Source: Christiangramia sabulilitoris | GTDB taxonomy: Bacteria > Bacteroidota > Bacteroidia > Flavobacteriales > Flavobacteriaceae | NCBI RefSeq assembly: GCF_007050985.1 | Contig: NZ_VHSF01000001.1 | Location: forward strand, 62,001-126,000 | Direction: 5' to 3' | Length of the DNA: 64,000 nt | Shown: positions 8,896-17,177 of the stretch, one piece after another | Layout of the letters: each line of letters begins with the position of its first letter | Numbering within the stretch: position 1 is the first letter of the stretch | The notes under the pieces: model-generated | Told to the model about the DNA's origin: nothing | The model's input: only the letters and a program-made list of their open reading frames with translations | Database searches by the model: none | Program-made: the position numbers and the translations under genes

Positions 8896-9552
8896 CTTTT
8901 TATACTTTTTCCTGTATTCGCTAAGTACACTTTTTCTGCCTATGGTCCTGGTTATGATATCCTTTTCCAGGTCCCAGCCTCTGGCCGGTGAATATTGCCT
9001 TCCATACCAGATGATCTGAAGATGTAATTTATTCCAGAGATCCCTGGGGAATAATCTTTTAGCATCCTTTTCGGTCTGCACCACATTCTTCCCATTAGTT
9101 AAATTCCACCTGTACATGAGTCTATGGATATGTGTATCTACTGGAAAAGCAGGAATATTAAATGCCTGGGCGACAACAACACTTGCCGTTTTATGACCCA
9201 CGGCAGGTAATTCTTCCAAAGCAGCCAAATCTGCTGGAACTTCACCATTATATTTTTCAAGTAAAATTTTTGATAGGCCATGAATTCCTTTAGACTTCAT
9301 TGGAGACAAGCCTACCGGTTTTATGATCTCACGAATTTCCTCTACGCTGAACCTAACCATTTTCTGGGGAGTATCGGCTATTTCAAATAATTTAGGGGTG
9401 ATTTCATTTACTTTTACATCGGTGCTTTGAGCAGAAAGTAAAACGGCGATCAATAAAGTATAAGGATCCTTATGGTCTAATGGGATCGGTATTTCGGGAT
9501 ATATATCATTTAAAGTATCAATTACAAACTGAACCTTTTCCTGTTTGGTCAT
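8893..9552 (-). CDS. nth: Endonuclease III-like DNA glycosylase/AP lyase, lacking the Fe-S cluster cysteines
   Basis: A 219-residue member of the HhH-GPD superfamily, which removes oxidised pyrimidines and cuts abasic sites in base excision repair. The helix-hairpin-helix and catalytic Lys are visible in LEELPAVGHKTASVVVAQAF (Lys near residue 121) and the catalytic Asp in FPVDTHIHR (near residue 139). The C-terminal four-Cys motif that holds a [4Fe-4S] cluster in Escherichia coli Nth is missing: the region after IIWYGRQYSPARGWDL has no Cys at all. An exact TAnnTTTG box (TACTTTTG, 9570-9577 minus) precedes the start by 17 bp. Fold and chemistry are well supported; substrate range is not. Confidence 0.92.
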   Translation of the reverse strand: MTKQEKVQFVIDTLNDIYPEIPIPLDHKDPYTLLIAVLLSAQSTDVKVNEITPKLFEIADTPQKMVRFSVEEIREIIKPVGLSPMKSKGIHGLSKILLEKYNGEVPADLAALEELPAVGHKTASVVVAQAFNIPAFPVDTHIHRLMYRWNLTNGKNVVQTEKDAKRLFPRDLWNKLHLQIIWYGRQYSPARGWDLEKDIITRTIGRKSVLSEYRKKYKK

Positions 9553-9569
9553 AAAGTTTTAATTTAGGG

Positions 9570-9577
9570 CAAAAGTA
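9570..9577 (-). promoter_or_regulatory. Promoter -7 box of nth
   Basis: Minus-strand TACTTTTG is an exact TAnnTTTG match 17 bp upstream of the nth ATG, inside the 31-bp gap shared with the divergent bcp gene. Confidence 0.45.
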
Positions 9578-9583
9578 ATAATT

Positions 9584-10036
9584 ATGACAACATTGAAGGA
9601 AGGGGATAAGGCTCCCGATTTTAAAGCCGAAGACCAGGATGGAAATGAGATCAAATTATCTGACTATAAAGGAAAGAAGCTGGTTCTTTTTTTCTACCCC
9701 AAGGCAAGCACTCCCGGCTGCACTGCAGAAGCTTGTAATTTAAGCGATAATTATGATGTTATGAAAGCTAAAGGATATGAGATCCTTGGGGTGAGTGCCG
9801 ATTCCAAAAAGAGACAACAAAATTTTAAAAATAAATACGACTTTAAATATCCTTTACTTGCAGATGAAGAGAAAGAGGTAATAAATGCCTATGGCGTATG
9901 GGGTCCAAAAAAGTTCATGGGGAAAGAATATGATGGGATTCATAGAACCACCTTTATCATAAATGAAGAAGGCAAGATAGAAGAAGTTATTAAAAAAGTT
10001 AAGACTAAAGCTCACGCGGAGCAAATTCTTGAATAA
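9584..10036 (+). CDS. bcp: Thioredoxin-dependent peroxiredoxin (Bcp/PrxQ)
   Basis: A 150-residue peroxiredoxin of the Bcp/PrxQ type that reduces hydrogen and organic peroxides using thioredoxin. The active-site segment FYPKASTPGCTAEACNL holds the peroxidatic Cys (near residue 45) and a second Cys five residues later, the resolving Cys spacing typical of PrxQ. The later motif GVSADSKKRQQNF and the conserved Arg in IHRTTFII also fit. No signal peptide, so cytoplasmic. Divergent from nth with only 31 bp between starts, so the two DNA/oxidative-damage genes share a promoter region. Confidence 0.95.
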   Translation: MTTLKEGDKAPDFKAEDQDGNEIKLSDYKGKKLVLFFYPKASTPGCTAEACNLSDNYDVMKAKGYEILGVSADSKKRQQNFKNKYDFKYPLLADEEKEVINAYGVWGPKKFMGKEYDGIHRTTFIINEEGKIEEVIKKVKTKAHAEQILE

Positions 10037-10059
10037 CCTCTTTTTATAAGCTTAAAATT

Positions 10060-10086
10060 AAAAGGCGGGTGTTTTACCCGTCTTTT
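10060..10086. terminator. Terminator between convergent bcp and DUF4258-like gene
   Basis: An 11-bp stem with one G-U pair, AAAAGGCGGGT (10060-10070) with ACCCGTCTTTT (10076-10086), around a GTTTT loop. The right arm overlaps the stop codon of the minus-strand gene. Confidence 0.7.
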
Positions 10087-10454
10087 AATATATATGCCTG
10101 TTTTATCGTAGCGATACTATCACAATTCTCGATCTCCAGTTCTATGGTCTCTGCATTAGAACCACCGGAGATAAAATAAATATTACAAGGTGTAGCCTCT
10201 GTATCACTTTTGTTGAAATCTACATCGCCATTTTTTAATATTTCAGAAACCAGGGAAGTATCGATATTCCGGGTTTTAAAGAATTCCATTGAATTCTCAG
10301 AAAAGTTTCTTTCCTTGATCTTGATATTTTTCAGAACCCTGGCATTAGGAGAGTAATCACAGGAAGTCTTTTTACCTCCTAAAAAAAAGATAAGAATTAC
10401 GATTCCAAAAAAAAGGCCTAATCCATAATAGGCCAGGCGATGAACAAACTTCAT
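10074..10454 (-). CDS. Single-pass membrane protein, DUF4258-like
   Basis: A 126-residue protein with one N-terminal membrane helix (about residues 9-26, YYGLGLFFGIVILIFFLG) and a soluble C-terminal part that contains CDYSPNARVLKNIKIKE soon after the helix. The soluble part resembles the DUF4258 family as I recall it; confidence in that label is moderate. The 3-bp gap to the alanine dehydrogenase gene upstream implies one transcript. Orientation of the soluble domain is not certain; the short N-terminus with few charges would allow either side. Function unknown. Confidence 0.65.
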   Translation of the reverse strand: MKFVHRLAYYGLGLFFGIVILIFFLGGKKTSCDYSPNARVLKNIKIKERNFSENSMEFFKTRNIDTSLVSEILKNGDVDFNKSDTEATPCNIYFISGGSNAETIELEIENCDSIATIKQAYILKDG

Positions 10455-10457
10455 ATT

Positions 10458-11660
10458 TTAAAAGATCAATAGGTTTATATCACGGTAAGAAAGATTAAAC
10501 CAGTCTGCAATAGATTTGCTGGTTAAAATACCGTGGTAAAAATACAAACCATTGCGCAAACCCTTGTCAAATCTCAAAGTATTTTCTAAACCGCCTTCTT
10601 CTGCAATATGCAAAAGGTAAGGAGTAAAGATATTACTTATTGATAGTGAGGAGGTACGCGCGTATCTCGAAGGAATATTCGGTACACAATAATGTATCAC
10701 ATTGTGTTTAGTGAAAATAGGCTGATCATGAGAGGTAATTTCGCTGGTTTCCACACAACCACCCATATCGATGCTCACATCGATTATTACAGCTCCACGT
10801 TTCATGGATTGCACCATCTCTTCGGTTACTAAAATTGGCGAACGATCCTTTCCCCGTACTGCACCTATCACCACATCAGCTCTTTTAAGAGCTTTCAATA
10901 GGTTTTTAGGCTGAATGGTACTGGTGTAGAAAGTATTGCCCAAATTAGCCTGTATGTTTCTTAATTTGGTAAGTGAGCTATCAAACACCTTGACGCTTGC
11001 TCCCAGTCCCAGGGCAGATCGTGTAGCGAATTCCCCCACGGTACCTGCGCCAATAATTACGATTTCTACGGGAGGAACGCCACTTATATTCCCAAACATT
11101 AAACCGTTTCCTTCAGCATGATTGCTCATGATCTCAGATGAGATAAGCACCGACGCGGTACCGGCAATTTCACTTAAAGCTCTTACAATAGGATAGCTAC
11201 CGTCATCATCTTTAATAAATTCAAATCCAAGCGCAGTAATTCTCTTCTCTGCCAGCTTCTGAAAATATTCTTTACATTGAGTTTTGATCTGTAGGGCAGA
11301 TATCAATATAGTTTGCGGATTGATATATTCCAGTTCTTCGGCTGAAGGTGGTTCTATTTTTAGGATAGTAGGGCAGGAGAAGACTTTACGAGTATCTTTC
11401 GTAATCTCGGCCCCGGCATCTGAATAATCCTTATCACTAAACCTGGCCCATTTCCCGGCACCAGACTCGATCATTACCCGGTGACCGTGAGCGGTAATTG
11501 CAGCCACCGCATCTGGACTAAGACAAATTCGCTTTTCCTGGTAAGCTGTTTCTTTAGGTATTCCTATAAAAAGTTCTCCCTTACGTTTGTAGATTTCAAG
11601 GGTTTCTTCCTGTGGTATTAGTTGGTCCTTTGTAAAAGGTGAAACCTGCTGTTTTCCCAT
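10458..11660 (-). CDS. ald: Alanine dehydrogenase / NAD(P) transhydrogenase alpha-like dehydrogenase
   Basis: A 400-residue enzyme of the alanine dehydrogenase/PNT family, which interconverts L-alanine and pyruvate with NAD. The N-terminal catalytic domain starts with FIGIPKETAYQEKRICLSPD, matching the family's substrate-binding region with conserved Lys and Arg, and the NAD-binding Rossmann loop is IVIIGAGTVGEFATRSALGLG (about residues 199-219). The C-terminal part carries the conserved NIPSRYARTSS stretch. It is followed by the DUF4258-like gene at 3 bp. The flavobacterial form is slightly longer at both ends than the ~370-residue classical enzyme, so activity on alanine is probable but not proven. 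Confidence 0.85.
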   Translation of the reverse strand: MGKQQVSPFTKDQLIPQEETLEIYKRKGELFIGIPKETAYQEKRICLSPDAVAAITAHGHRVMIESGAGKWARFSDKDYSDAGAEITKDTRKVFSCPTILKIEPPSAEELEYINPQTILISALQIKTQCKEYFQKLAEKRITALGFEFIKDDDGSYPIVRALSEIAGTASVLISSEIMSNHAEGNGLMFGNISGVPPVEIVIIGAGTVGEFATRSALGLGASVKVFDSSLTKLRNIQANLGNTFYTSTIQPKNLLKALKRADVVIGAVRGKDRSPILVTEEMVQSMKRGAVIIDVSIDMGGCVETSEITSHDQPIFTKHNVIHYCVPNIPSRYARTSSLSISNIFTPYLLHIAEEGGLENTLRFDKGLRNGLYFYHGILTSKSIADWFNLSYRDINLLIF

Positions 11661-11717
11661 TTAAATAAGTTAAAGCAGTTAAATTACAACTAAAATTATT
11701 AACTGAAGAATTCTGGA

Positions 11718-12323
11718 TTATAGTTTACGGTAGTAGTCTTCTATCAGGATATTGGATTGATCGATCCCGTTATCCTCATCTTCTTCCTGGAAACTTCTAA
11801 CTTCCTTCATTTCCTTATCAGATATGTTTGAGAAGACGGAAATTTCTGTTTCGTCTAACTCTGAAAGGTCAATACCGTAAATACGATCGAAAACTTTGAT
11901 TCGAACCAGGTATACGATTGATAGGATAAAAATAAAAAAGGGAGCCATATATATTAAATCTCCGTTATCCATGCCTATAACATGTTGGTAATAATCTTCG
12001 TAAAAGGCAGCAACCAGCTGAAAACCATACATAACTAGAGGAACCAAAATGACATGATACCACCAATGCTTGCAGGTAAAAAACCATATAATTAGTAAAA
12101 GAAGCGGTACTAATTTTGAGGTATATGTCCAGGCAGCGGTAAGGACATCTTGATAGTAGTTACTCTCATATGTAAAAAAAGAAGTTTCCCAAACACGAGT
12201 GCTTGGGAAAATTTCATATAGATAAAATAAATAAGGACTAAAAGCGATACAAATCGCAATTATACTACCCGTGAGTAGGAACCCTGATGAGCCTCCTGTC
12301 GACAGCTTGCTTTTTAATTTCAT
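11718..12323 (-). CDS. Hypothetical multi-spanning membrane protein (201 aa)
   Basis: About four hydrophobic helices are visible (roughly residues 15-37, 66-85, 87-108 and 125-145), followed by an acidic cytoplasmic-type tail (ELDETEISVFSNISDKEMKE). The start at 12323 is the only Met ahead of the first helix. That start lies inside the 3' end of the small exported-peptide gene in another frame, a 59-bp overlap that suggests translational coupling. I do not recognise the family. No enzymatic motifs are seen. Confidence 0.65.
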   Translation of the reverse strand: MKLKSKLSTGGSSGFLLTGSIIAICIAFSPYLFYLYEIFPSTRVWETSFFTYESNYYQDVLTAAWTYTSKLVPLLLLIIWFFTCKHWWYHVILVPLVMYGFQLVAAFYEDYYQHVIGMDNGDLIYMAPFFIFILSIVYLVRIKVFDRIYGIDLSELDETEISVFSNISDKEMKEVRSFQEEDEDNGIDQSNILIEDYYRKL

Positions 12324-12411
12324 CTTTATTAGTATCGTCGTTAGAACTTGAAGTTACAAAAAAACTAGCTCCAAATATTGCTGCTGCGAAAAGTACTGCT
12401 TTAAGTTTCAT
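12265..12411 (-). CDS. Small exported peptide (48 aa)
   Basis: ATG at 12411, stop TAG at 12265-12267. The first ~20 residues (MKLKAVLFAAAIFGASFFVT) are a good signal peptide or membrane anchor, followed by a short polar mature part (SSSNDDTNKDEIKKQAVDRR, then LIRVPTHG). It has an exact TATGTTTG promoter box at 12456-12463 (minus) about 45 bp upstream. It overlaps the start of the membrane protein downstream in a different frame. I cannot name the family; the clean signal peptide, promoter and conserved-looking tail make a real gene likely. Confidence 0.55.
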   Translation of the reverse strand: MKLKAVLFAAAIFGASFFVTSSSNDDTNKDEIKKQAVDRRLIRVPTHG

Positions 12412-12455
12412 AATTATAGGTTTTAAGGTTTGTTATTTCGTTCTGTTTTCTGAAA

Positions 12456-12463
12456 CAAACATA
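12456..12463 (-). promoter_or_regulatory. Promoter -7 box of the small exported peptide gene
   Basis: Minus-strand TATGTTTG matches TAnnTTTG exactly, 45 bp from the ATG at 12411. Confidence 0.45.
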
Positions 12464-12693
12464 TAACAACTTAAAATCCTGTAGGTTAAAACATTAGTCG
12501 TACCTTTGCGCTTTTTTTTTGGCCAAAAAATTGGCTAAAAATCGCGAAATAAACTTTAAATATGTTAGGTTAAATTTATTTATAAATCGTTCAATGAATA
12601 TATTTTTTAAAATTGACTTTATAAAACAATTGTAAAAGTAAAAATTTTCTTACAAGCAAGTTTTGCGGCTAAATTTCTTCAAATTTAACTTTG

Positions 12694-13098
12694 TTAACAA
12701 AACTTTAACGTTCTTCTGTCCTCAGAATCTACCTTAATTGACAATTTTTGGGTGTTTTCCCCCAGTAAATTTTCAATTTTTTCCGGCCATTCTATCAAAT
12801 TCCACGAACCTGAGTCCAGGTAATCTTCAATACCCATATCTAAAGCTTCTGTTTCCTCTTCGATTCTGTAAAAATCGAAATGATAAACAGATCCCTGGTC
12901 TGACTCGTAATGATTAACTAATGAAAATGTTGGACTGGAAGCAATATCAGCTACGCCTAGTGCTTTGACAAGCTCCTTAATAAGAGTCGTCTTGCCGGCA
13001 CCCATTTCGCCGTAGAAAAGCAAAGTTTTGCTTTTGGTATTACTTAGAATGTAATCTACAGCTACATCCAGTTCGTGAAGTTGATAGGTTAACTCCAT
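12694..13098 (-). CDS. tsaE: tRNA threonylcarbamoyladenosine biosynthesis ATPase TsaE
   Basis: TsaE (YjeE) is the small ATPase that works with TsaD and TsaB to make t6A37 on ANN-decoding tRNAs. The 134-residue length is typical. Walker A is GEMGAGKTT (residues 30-38); the family motif SSPTFSLVNHYE and the HFDFYRIE segment (Walker-B-like region) follow, and the late NLIEWPEKI is also characteristic. The unit is minus strand, between porX and the small exported peptide gene. A near-consensus TATCTTTA box lies upstream. Confidence 0.93.
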   Translation of the reverse strand: MELTYQLHELDVAVDYILSNTKSKTLLFYGEMGAGKTTLIKELVKALGVADIASSPTFSLVNHYESDQGSVYHFDFYRIEEETEALDMGIEDYLDSGSWNLIEWPEKIENLLGENTQKLSIKVDSEDRRTLKFC

Positions 13099-13202
13099 AT
13101 GTTCAATAAATCAGATTTGGGATTGTAAAGATATATAAAAATTGGATAAACTACCACACTTGCCTGAAAATCAGAGGGGTATATCTTTTTAAAGTGTCTT
13201 TC

Positions 13203-13228
13203 ACCGATAAAAAATGCCTTTTATCGGT
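13203..13228 (-). terminator. Hairpin at the end of porX
   Basis: ACCGATAAAA (13203-13212) is perfectly complementary to TTTTATCGGT (13219-13228), directly at the porX stop. There is no following T run beyond the stem, so it may be an mRNA-end stabiliser and not a classical terminator. Confidence 0.5.
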
Positions 13229-14778
13229 TATTTAGGATTAAGGACTACAAAGGGTATTACAACTTCTTCCAGGGAAACGCCTCCATGTTGATAGGTATTC
13301 TTATAGTAACCAACGTAGTGATTATAGTTATTAGGATAAGCAAAGAAAAGATCTTCTTTGGCGAATATATAAGAACTACTCATGTTAATAGTGGGAAGAT
13401 ATACCGATTTTGGGTCTTCGATCGCCAGTACATCCTTTTTATCATAGGTAAGGCTCTTGCCTGTCTTATATCTCAGGTTTAAACTTGTATTCTTATCACC
13501 AATCACTTTAGATGGATTCTTTACGTTGATTGTTCCATGATCTGTGGTTATAATCAATTTAAATCCAGATTGCTGTGCTTTTTGTATGATCTCTAATAAT
13601 GGTGAATTCTTAAACCAGCTCTGAGTCAGGCTCCGGTAAGATTTATCATTGGAGGCCAGTTCCTTTATCACCTCCATTTCGGTTTTTGAATGCGAAAGCA
13701 TATCCACGAAGTTGTATACAATTACCGTCAGGTCATTGGCTTTCTGGGTCTTGAAATTGTCAACAAGTTTTCTTCCAGCCTTTAAACTGCTAATCTTATG
13801 GTATTCATATTTAAGATCTTCTCCCAATCTTTTTAATTGCTCCTGGAGAAATTCAGATTCATAAAGGTTCTTTCCGCCTTCTTCGGTATCATTTCTCCAG
13901 TATTTTGAAAAAAGCTTTTCCATTTCGCTGGGCATCAGCCCGGAAAATATGGCGTTTCTCGCATATTGTGTGGCCGTGGGCAGTATACTGTAATAGGTGC
14001 TCTCCTTTTCTTTTTTATAATATGGGTTTATTACCGGTTCCAGTACTTTCCATTGATCATATCTTAAATTATCCACCACAACTAACAAAGTGGGCTGATC
14101 TTTTTTCAGTTCGGGAAGGATCTTCTTTCTGAATAATGTATGGGACATAACCGGTGGTTCAGCATCTTTTTCAAACCAGCTCTGATAATTCTTTGAAATA
14201 AACTTAAAGAATTGATTATTCGCTTCCTGTTTCTGGGATTCAAGGATCTCGACCATACTGGAATCTTCAATATCTTCCAGTTGAATTTCCCAATAAACCA
14301 GCTTCTGGTATAATTCAGCCCATTCCTCATAGGAATTGATTTGAGACATTTCCATAGCGATCTTTCTGAATTCCTGTTGATAATTCGAGGTGGTTTTTTC
14401 AGAAATTAAGCGGGAGTGGTCCAGGTTCTTTTTAAGACTCAGAAGTATCTGATTTGGATTTACAGGTTTGATCAAATAATCAGCGATCTTGGAACCTATG
14501 GCTTCTTCCATAATAAATTCTTCCTCGCTTTTAGTGATCATTACTATAGGTATGGTCTCTCGCTTCTCTTTTATTTCAGCGAGCGTCTCCAAACCTGTGA
14601 GTCCGGGCATATTTTCATCCAGAAAGACTATATCAAAATTTTCACTTTCAATCTGTTCAAGGGCTTCTGTACCACTTTTACAGGTGCTAACATCATAATT
14701 CCGGGATTCTAAAAACATGATATGTGGTTTCAATAAATCTATCTCATCGTCTACCCATAAAATTTTGATGTTGTCCAT
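13228..14778 (-). CDS. porX: Response regulator with PglZ domain, PorX (type IX secretion regulator)
   Basis: A 516-residue protein with an N-terminal receiver domain: acidic pair Asp10/Asp11, phospho-acceptor Asp54 in FLDENMPG, and the conserved Lys in YLIKPVNP. The C-terminal half is a PglZ/alkaline-phosphatase-fold domain with metal-site motifs LLVVVDNLRYDQW, PTATQYARNAIFSGL and ITTDHGTINV. This architecture defines PorX, which with the histidine kinase PorY and sigma factor SigP controls type IX secretion genes in Porphyromonas; in flavobacteria it is linked to T9SS and gliding. No kinase gene is adjacent. Divergent from the HD-domain gene. Confidence 0.93.
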   Translation of the reverse strand: MDNIKILWVDDEIDLLKPHIMFLESRNYDVSTCKSGTEALEQIESENFDIVFLDENMPGLTGLETLAEIKEKRETIPIVMITKSEEEFIMEEAIGSKIADYLIKPVNPNQILLSLKKNLDHSRLISEKTTSNYQQEFRKIAMEMSQINSYEEWAELYQKLVYWEIQLEDIEDSSMVEILESQKQEANNQFFKFISKNYQSWFEKDAEPPVMSHTLFRKKILPELKKDQPTLLVVVDNLRYDQWKVLEPVINPYYKKEKESTYYSILPTATQYARNAIFSGLMPSEMEKLFSKYWRNDTEEGGKNLYESEFLQEQLKRLGEDLKYEYHKISSLKAGRKLVDNFKTQKANDLTVIVYNFVDMLSHSKTEMEVIKELASNDKSYRSLTQSWFKNSPLLEIIQKAQQSGFKLIITTDHGTINVKNPSKVIGDKNTSLNLRYKTGKSLTYDKKDVLAIEDPKSVYLPTINMSSSYIFAKEDLFFAYPNNYNHYVGYYKNTYQHGGVSLEEVVIPFVVLNPK

Positions 14779-14865
14779 ATAGTCTTTTTGAATTGGATTT
14801 TAAATAACTAAGCTTGCGGTCATGCACTAAAAATACTGGGTTTACCACAGCTCGTTACATATATG

Positions 14866-14873
14866 TATATTTG
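14866..14873 (+). promoter_or_regulatory. Promoter -7 box of the HD-domain gene
   Basis: TATATTTG matches TAnnTTTG exactly; a TTTA at 14841-14844 with a 21-bp spacer is a plausible -33. A start near 14880 would give an 18-nt leader to the TTG start at 14898. Confidence 0.5.
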
Positions 14874-14897
14874 TTTTGAATTTTAGAAAAATAAAGC

Positions 14898-16127
14898 TTG
14901 GCTTCACAAACTAAACTCAAAATATTAAACGATCCAATTTACGGTTTTATTACCATCCCGAATGAGCGGATCTTTAAAATAATTGAACATCCTTATTTCC
15001 AAAGATTACGACGCATCTCTCAAATGGGGATGTCATATCTCGTTTATCCAGGTGCTCATCACACCAGGTTTCATCATGCCCTGGGCTGTGTGCATTTAAT
15101 GCAAAAGGCGGTGAGGGTGCTTCGTTATAAAGGAGTTAAGATTTCAGACAAAGAAGAAGAGGCGCTGTTAATTGCGATCCTGATGCATGATATTGGCCAT
15201 GGTCCTTTTAGCCATGCAATGGAACATAGCCTTGTAGAGGGGGTAGATCACGAGACCATATCGTTGCTTTTCATGGAAGAAATGAATGCCAACTTTAACC
15301 AAAGTTTAACTCTTGCCATTCAGATCTTCAAAGGTTCTTATGAGCGCAAATTTATGAATCAGCTTATATCCAGCCAGATGGATATGGACAGACTGGACTA
15401 TTTAAAAAGAGATAGTTTTTATACCGGTTCGGTAGAAGGTAATATTAATAGTGAACGTTTGATCACCATGTTGAATGTGGTGAATGATGAGCTGGTGGTA
15501 GAAGAAAAAGGAATCTATTCTGTAGAGAAATTTTTAATTGGACGCAGGTTAATGTACTGGCAGGTTTATCTTCACAAAACCAGTTTAGTGGCAGAACAGC
15601 TTTTAATTCGGGTCCTTATCAGAGCCAAAGAGTTGATAGGTGAGGGGAAGAGGCTTCATGCCAGTGGCTCGTTGATGTATTTCCTTGAAAATAAAATTAC
15701 CAGGGAGGATTTTGATTCTAAAACCCTGGATATGTTTTCAAGACTAGACGATAATGATGTGCTGTCTGCCATGAAAGAATGGATGTATTCTGATGATTTC
15801 GTGCTAAGCAATCTTTGTGAGATGATCATTAACCGAAACCTCTTAAAGGTAAAAATTAAAAAGAACAAACCCGCTAAAGAGAAACTGGAGAAACGTTCAA
15901 AGGCCCTGCAGAATAAATATGGTATTTCAGAGAAAGAGGCATCTTATTTTGTATTTGAAGGTGAGATTGCAAACCTGGCATACAAAAGAGAAAACGATAA
16001 TATTAACATCCTGCATAAGAACGGTAAGATCAATGATGTAGTTAAGGTATCTGATCAGTTTAATCTGAAAGCGCTTACAAATACCGTCACGAAATACTAT
16101 ATGTGTTATCCAAAAGTTAAAGATTAA
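14898..16127 (+). CDS. HD-domain phosphohydrolase (dGTPase-like)
   Basis: A 409-residue HD superfamily metal-dependent phosphohydrolase. The HD signature residues are in RFHHALGCVHLM, then ILMHDIGHGPFSHAMEHSL (His-Asp pair near residue 98), and QMDMDRLDYLKRDSF; this pattern is shared with SAMHD1/dGTPase-like proteins. The frame needs the TTG start at 14898: an in-frame stop lies one codon upstream, and the first ATG would remove the conserved NDPIYGFITIPNERIFKI segment. The lpxD gene follows after 24 bp on the same strand, but lpxD has its own promoter-like box. Probable cytoplasmic nucleotide hydrolase; substrate unknown. Confidence 0.85.
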   Translation: MASQTKLKILNDPIYGFITIPNERIFKIIEHPYFQRLRRISQMGMSYLVYPGAHHTRFHHALGCVHLMQKAVRVLRYKGVKISDKEEEALLIAILMHDIGHGPFSHAMEHSLVEGVDHETISLLFMEEMNANFNQSLTLAIQIFKGSYERKFMNQLISSQMDMDRLDYLKRDSFYTGSVEGNINSERLITMLNVVNDELVVEEKGIYSVEKFLIGRRLMYWQVYLHKTSLVAEQLLIRVLIRAKELIGEGKRLHASGSLMYFLENKITREDFDSKTLDMFSRLDDNDVLSAMKEWMYSDDFVLSNLCEMIINRNLLKVKIKKNKPAKEKLEKRSKALQNKYGISEKEASYFVFEGEIANLAYKRENDNINILHKNGKINDVVKVSDQFNLKALTNTVTKYYMCYPKVKD

Positions 16128-16138
16128 CGCATTTTTTT

Positions 16139-16146
16139 TACTTTTG
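16139..16146 (+). promoter_or_regulatory. Promoter -7 box abutting lpxD
   Basis: TACTTTTG is an exact TAnnTTTG match ending 5 bp before the lpxD ATG. Transcription from it would begin at about the start codon, so a leaderless mRNA is possible. Confidence 0.4.
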
Positions 16147-16151
16147 CCAGA

Positions 16152-17177
16152 ATGAAGTTTACTGCAGAGCAAATAGCCGAAATATTAGAAGGTAAGGTCG
16201 AAGGCAATCCTGAGACAGAAGTTTCAGAACTAGCCAAGATCGAAGAAGGGTCTGAAGGTTCACTTACTTTTCTAAGTAATCCTAAATATACTTCCTTTCT
16301 ATATACCACCAATGCATCGATCACTATCATCAATGATGATTTTGAAATTGATCAACCGGTAAATACCACCCTGATTAAGGTAAAAGATGCTTATAAGGCG
16401 TTTTCAACCTTGCTGGAATACTACAATCAGATTAAACTAAACAAATCTGGTATTGAAAATCCAAGTCATATATCAGAATCTGCAAAATATGGTGAAGGTC
16501 TTTACCTGGGTTCGTTTTCATATATCGGTGAAAATGTAAAAATAGGAGAGAATGTAAAAATTTATCCTAATGCTTACATTGGAGATAATGTAAAAATAGG
16601 TGATAATGTGACCATCTTTGCTGGAGTGAAAATATATTCTGAAAGTCTTATAGGTAATCACGTGACCATTCATAGCGGGGCGGTAATAGGCGCCGACGGA
16701 TTTGGATTTAGTCCCGGTGAAACTGGTGAATACAGTAAAGTGCCGCAAATAGGAAATGTGGTCATAGAAGATCATGTGGATATTGGTGCTTCAACTTCTA
16801 TAGACCGGGCTACTTTAGGCTCGACTATCATCAGGAAAGGTGTAAAACTGGATAATCATATACAAATCGCCCATAATGTTGAAATTGGCGAGAATACAGC
16901 AATTGCTGCTCAAACAGGTATAGCTGGTTCTACCAAGATTGGTAAAAATTGTCTTATAGGAGGACAGGTGGGTATTGCCGGGCATCTTAATATAGGGAAC
17001 CGTGTAAAGATCCAGGCCCAGTCTGGAATAGGACGTGACATAAAAGATGACGAAATGTTGCAGGGTTCTCCTGCCATAGGCTATAGTGATTATAATAAGT
17101 CCTATATACATTTTAAAAATCTTCCCAAAACCATGAACATAATTAACCAATTAGAAAAAAAGATTAATAATGGCTGA
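16152..17177 (+). CDS. lpxD: UDP-3-O-acylglucosamine N-acyltransferase
   Basis: LpxD adds the N-linked hydroxyacyl chain to UDP-3-O-acyl-glucosamine, the third step of lipid A synthesis. The 341-residue protein has the uridine-binding N-terminal domain and then a long left-handed beta-helix of hexapeptide repeats (for example YIGENVKIGENVKIYPNAYI and GAVIGADGFGF). The catalytic His lies in the DNHIQIAHNVEIGEN stretch (near residue 240). It overlaps lpxC/fabZ by 8 bp, so the two are translationally coupled. A second, shorter LpxD-like gene lies 2.8 kb downstream. Confidence 0.95.
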   Translation: MKFTAEQIAEILEGKVEGNPETEVSELAKIEEGSEGSLTFLSNPKYTSFLYTTNASITIINDDFEIDQPVNTTLIKVKDAYKAFSTLLEYYNQIKLNKSGIENPSHISESAKYGEGLYLGSFSYIGENVKIGENVKIYPNAYIGDNVKIGDNVTIFAGVKIYSESLIGNHVTIHSGAVIGADGFGFSPGETGEYSKVPQIGNVVIEDHVDIGASTSIDRATLGSTIIRKGVKLDNHIQIAHNVEIGENTAIAAQTGIAGSTKIGKNCLIGGQVGIAGHLNIGNRVKIQAQSGIGRDIKDDEMLQGSPAIGYSDYNKSYIHFKNLPKTMNIINQLEKKINNG

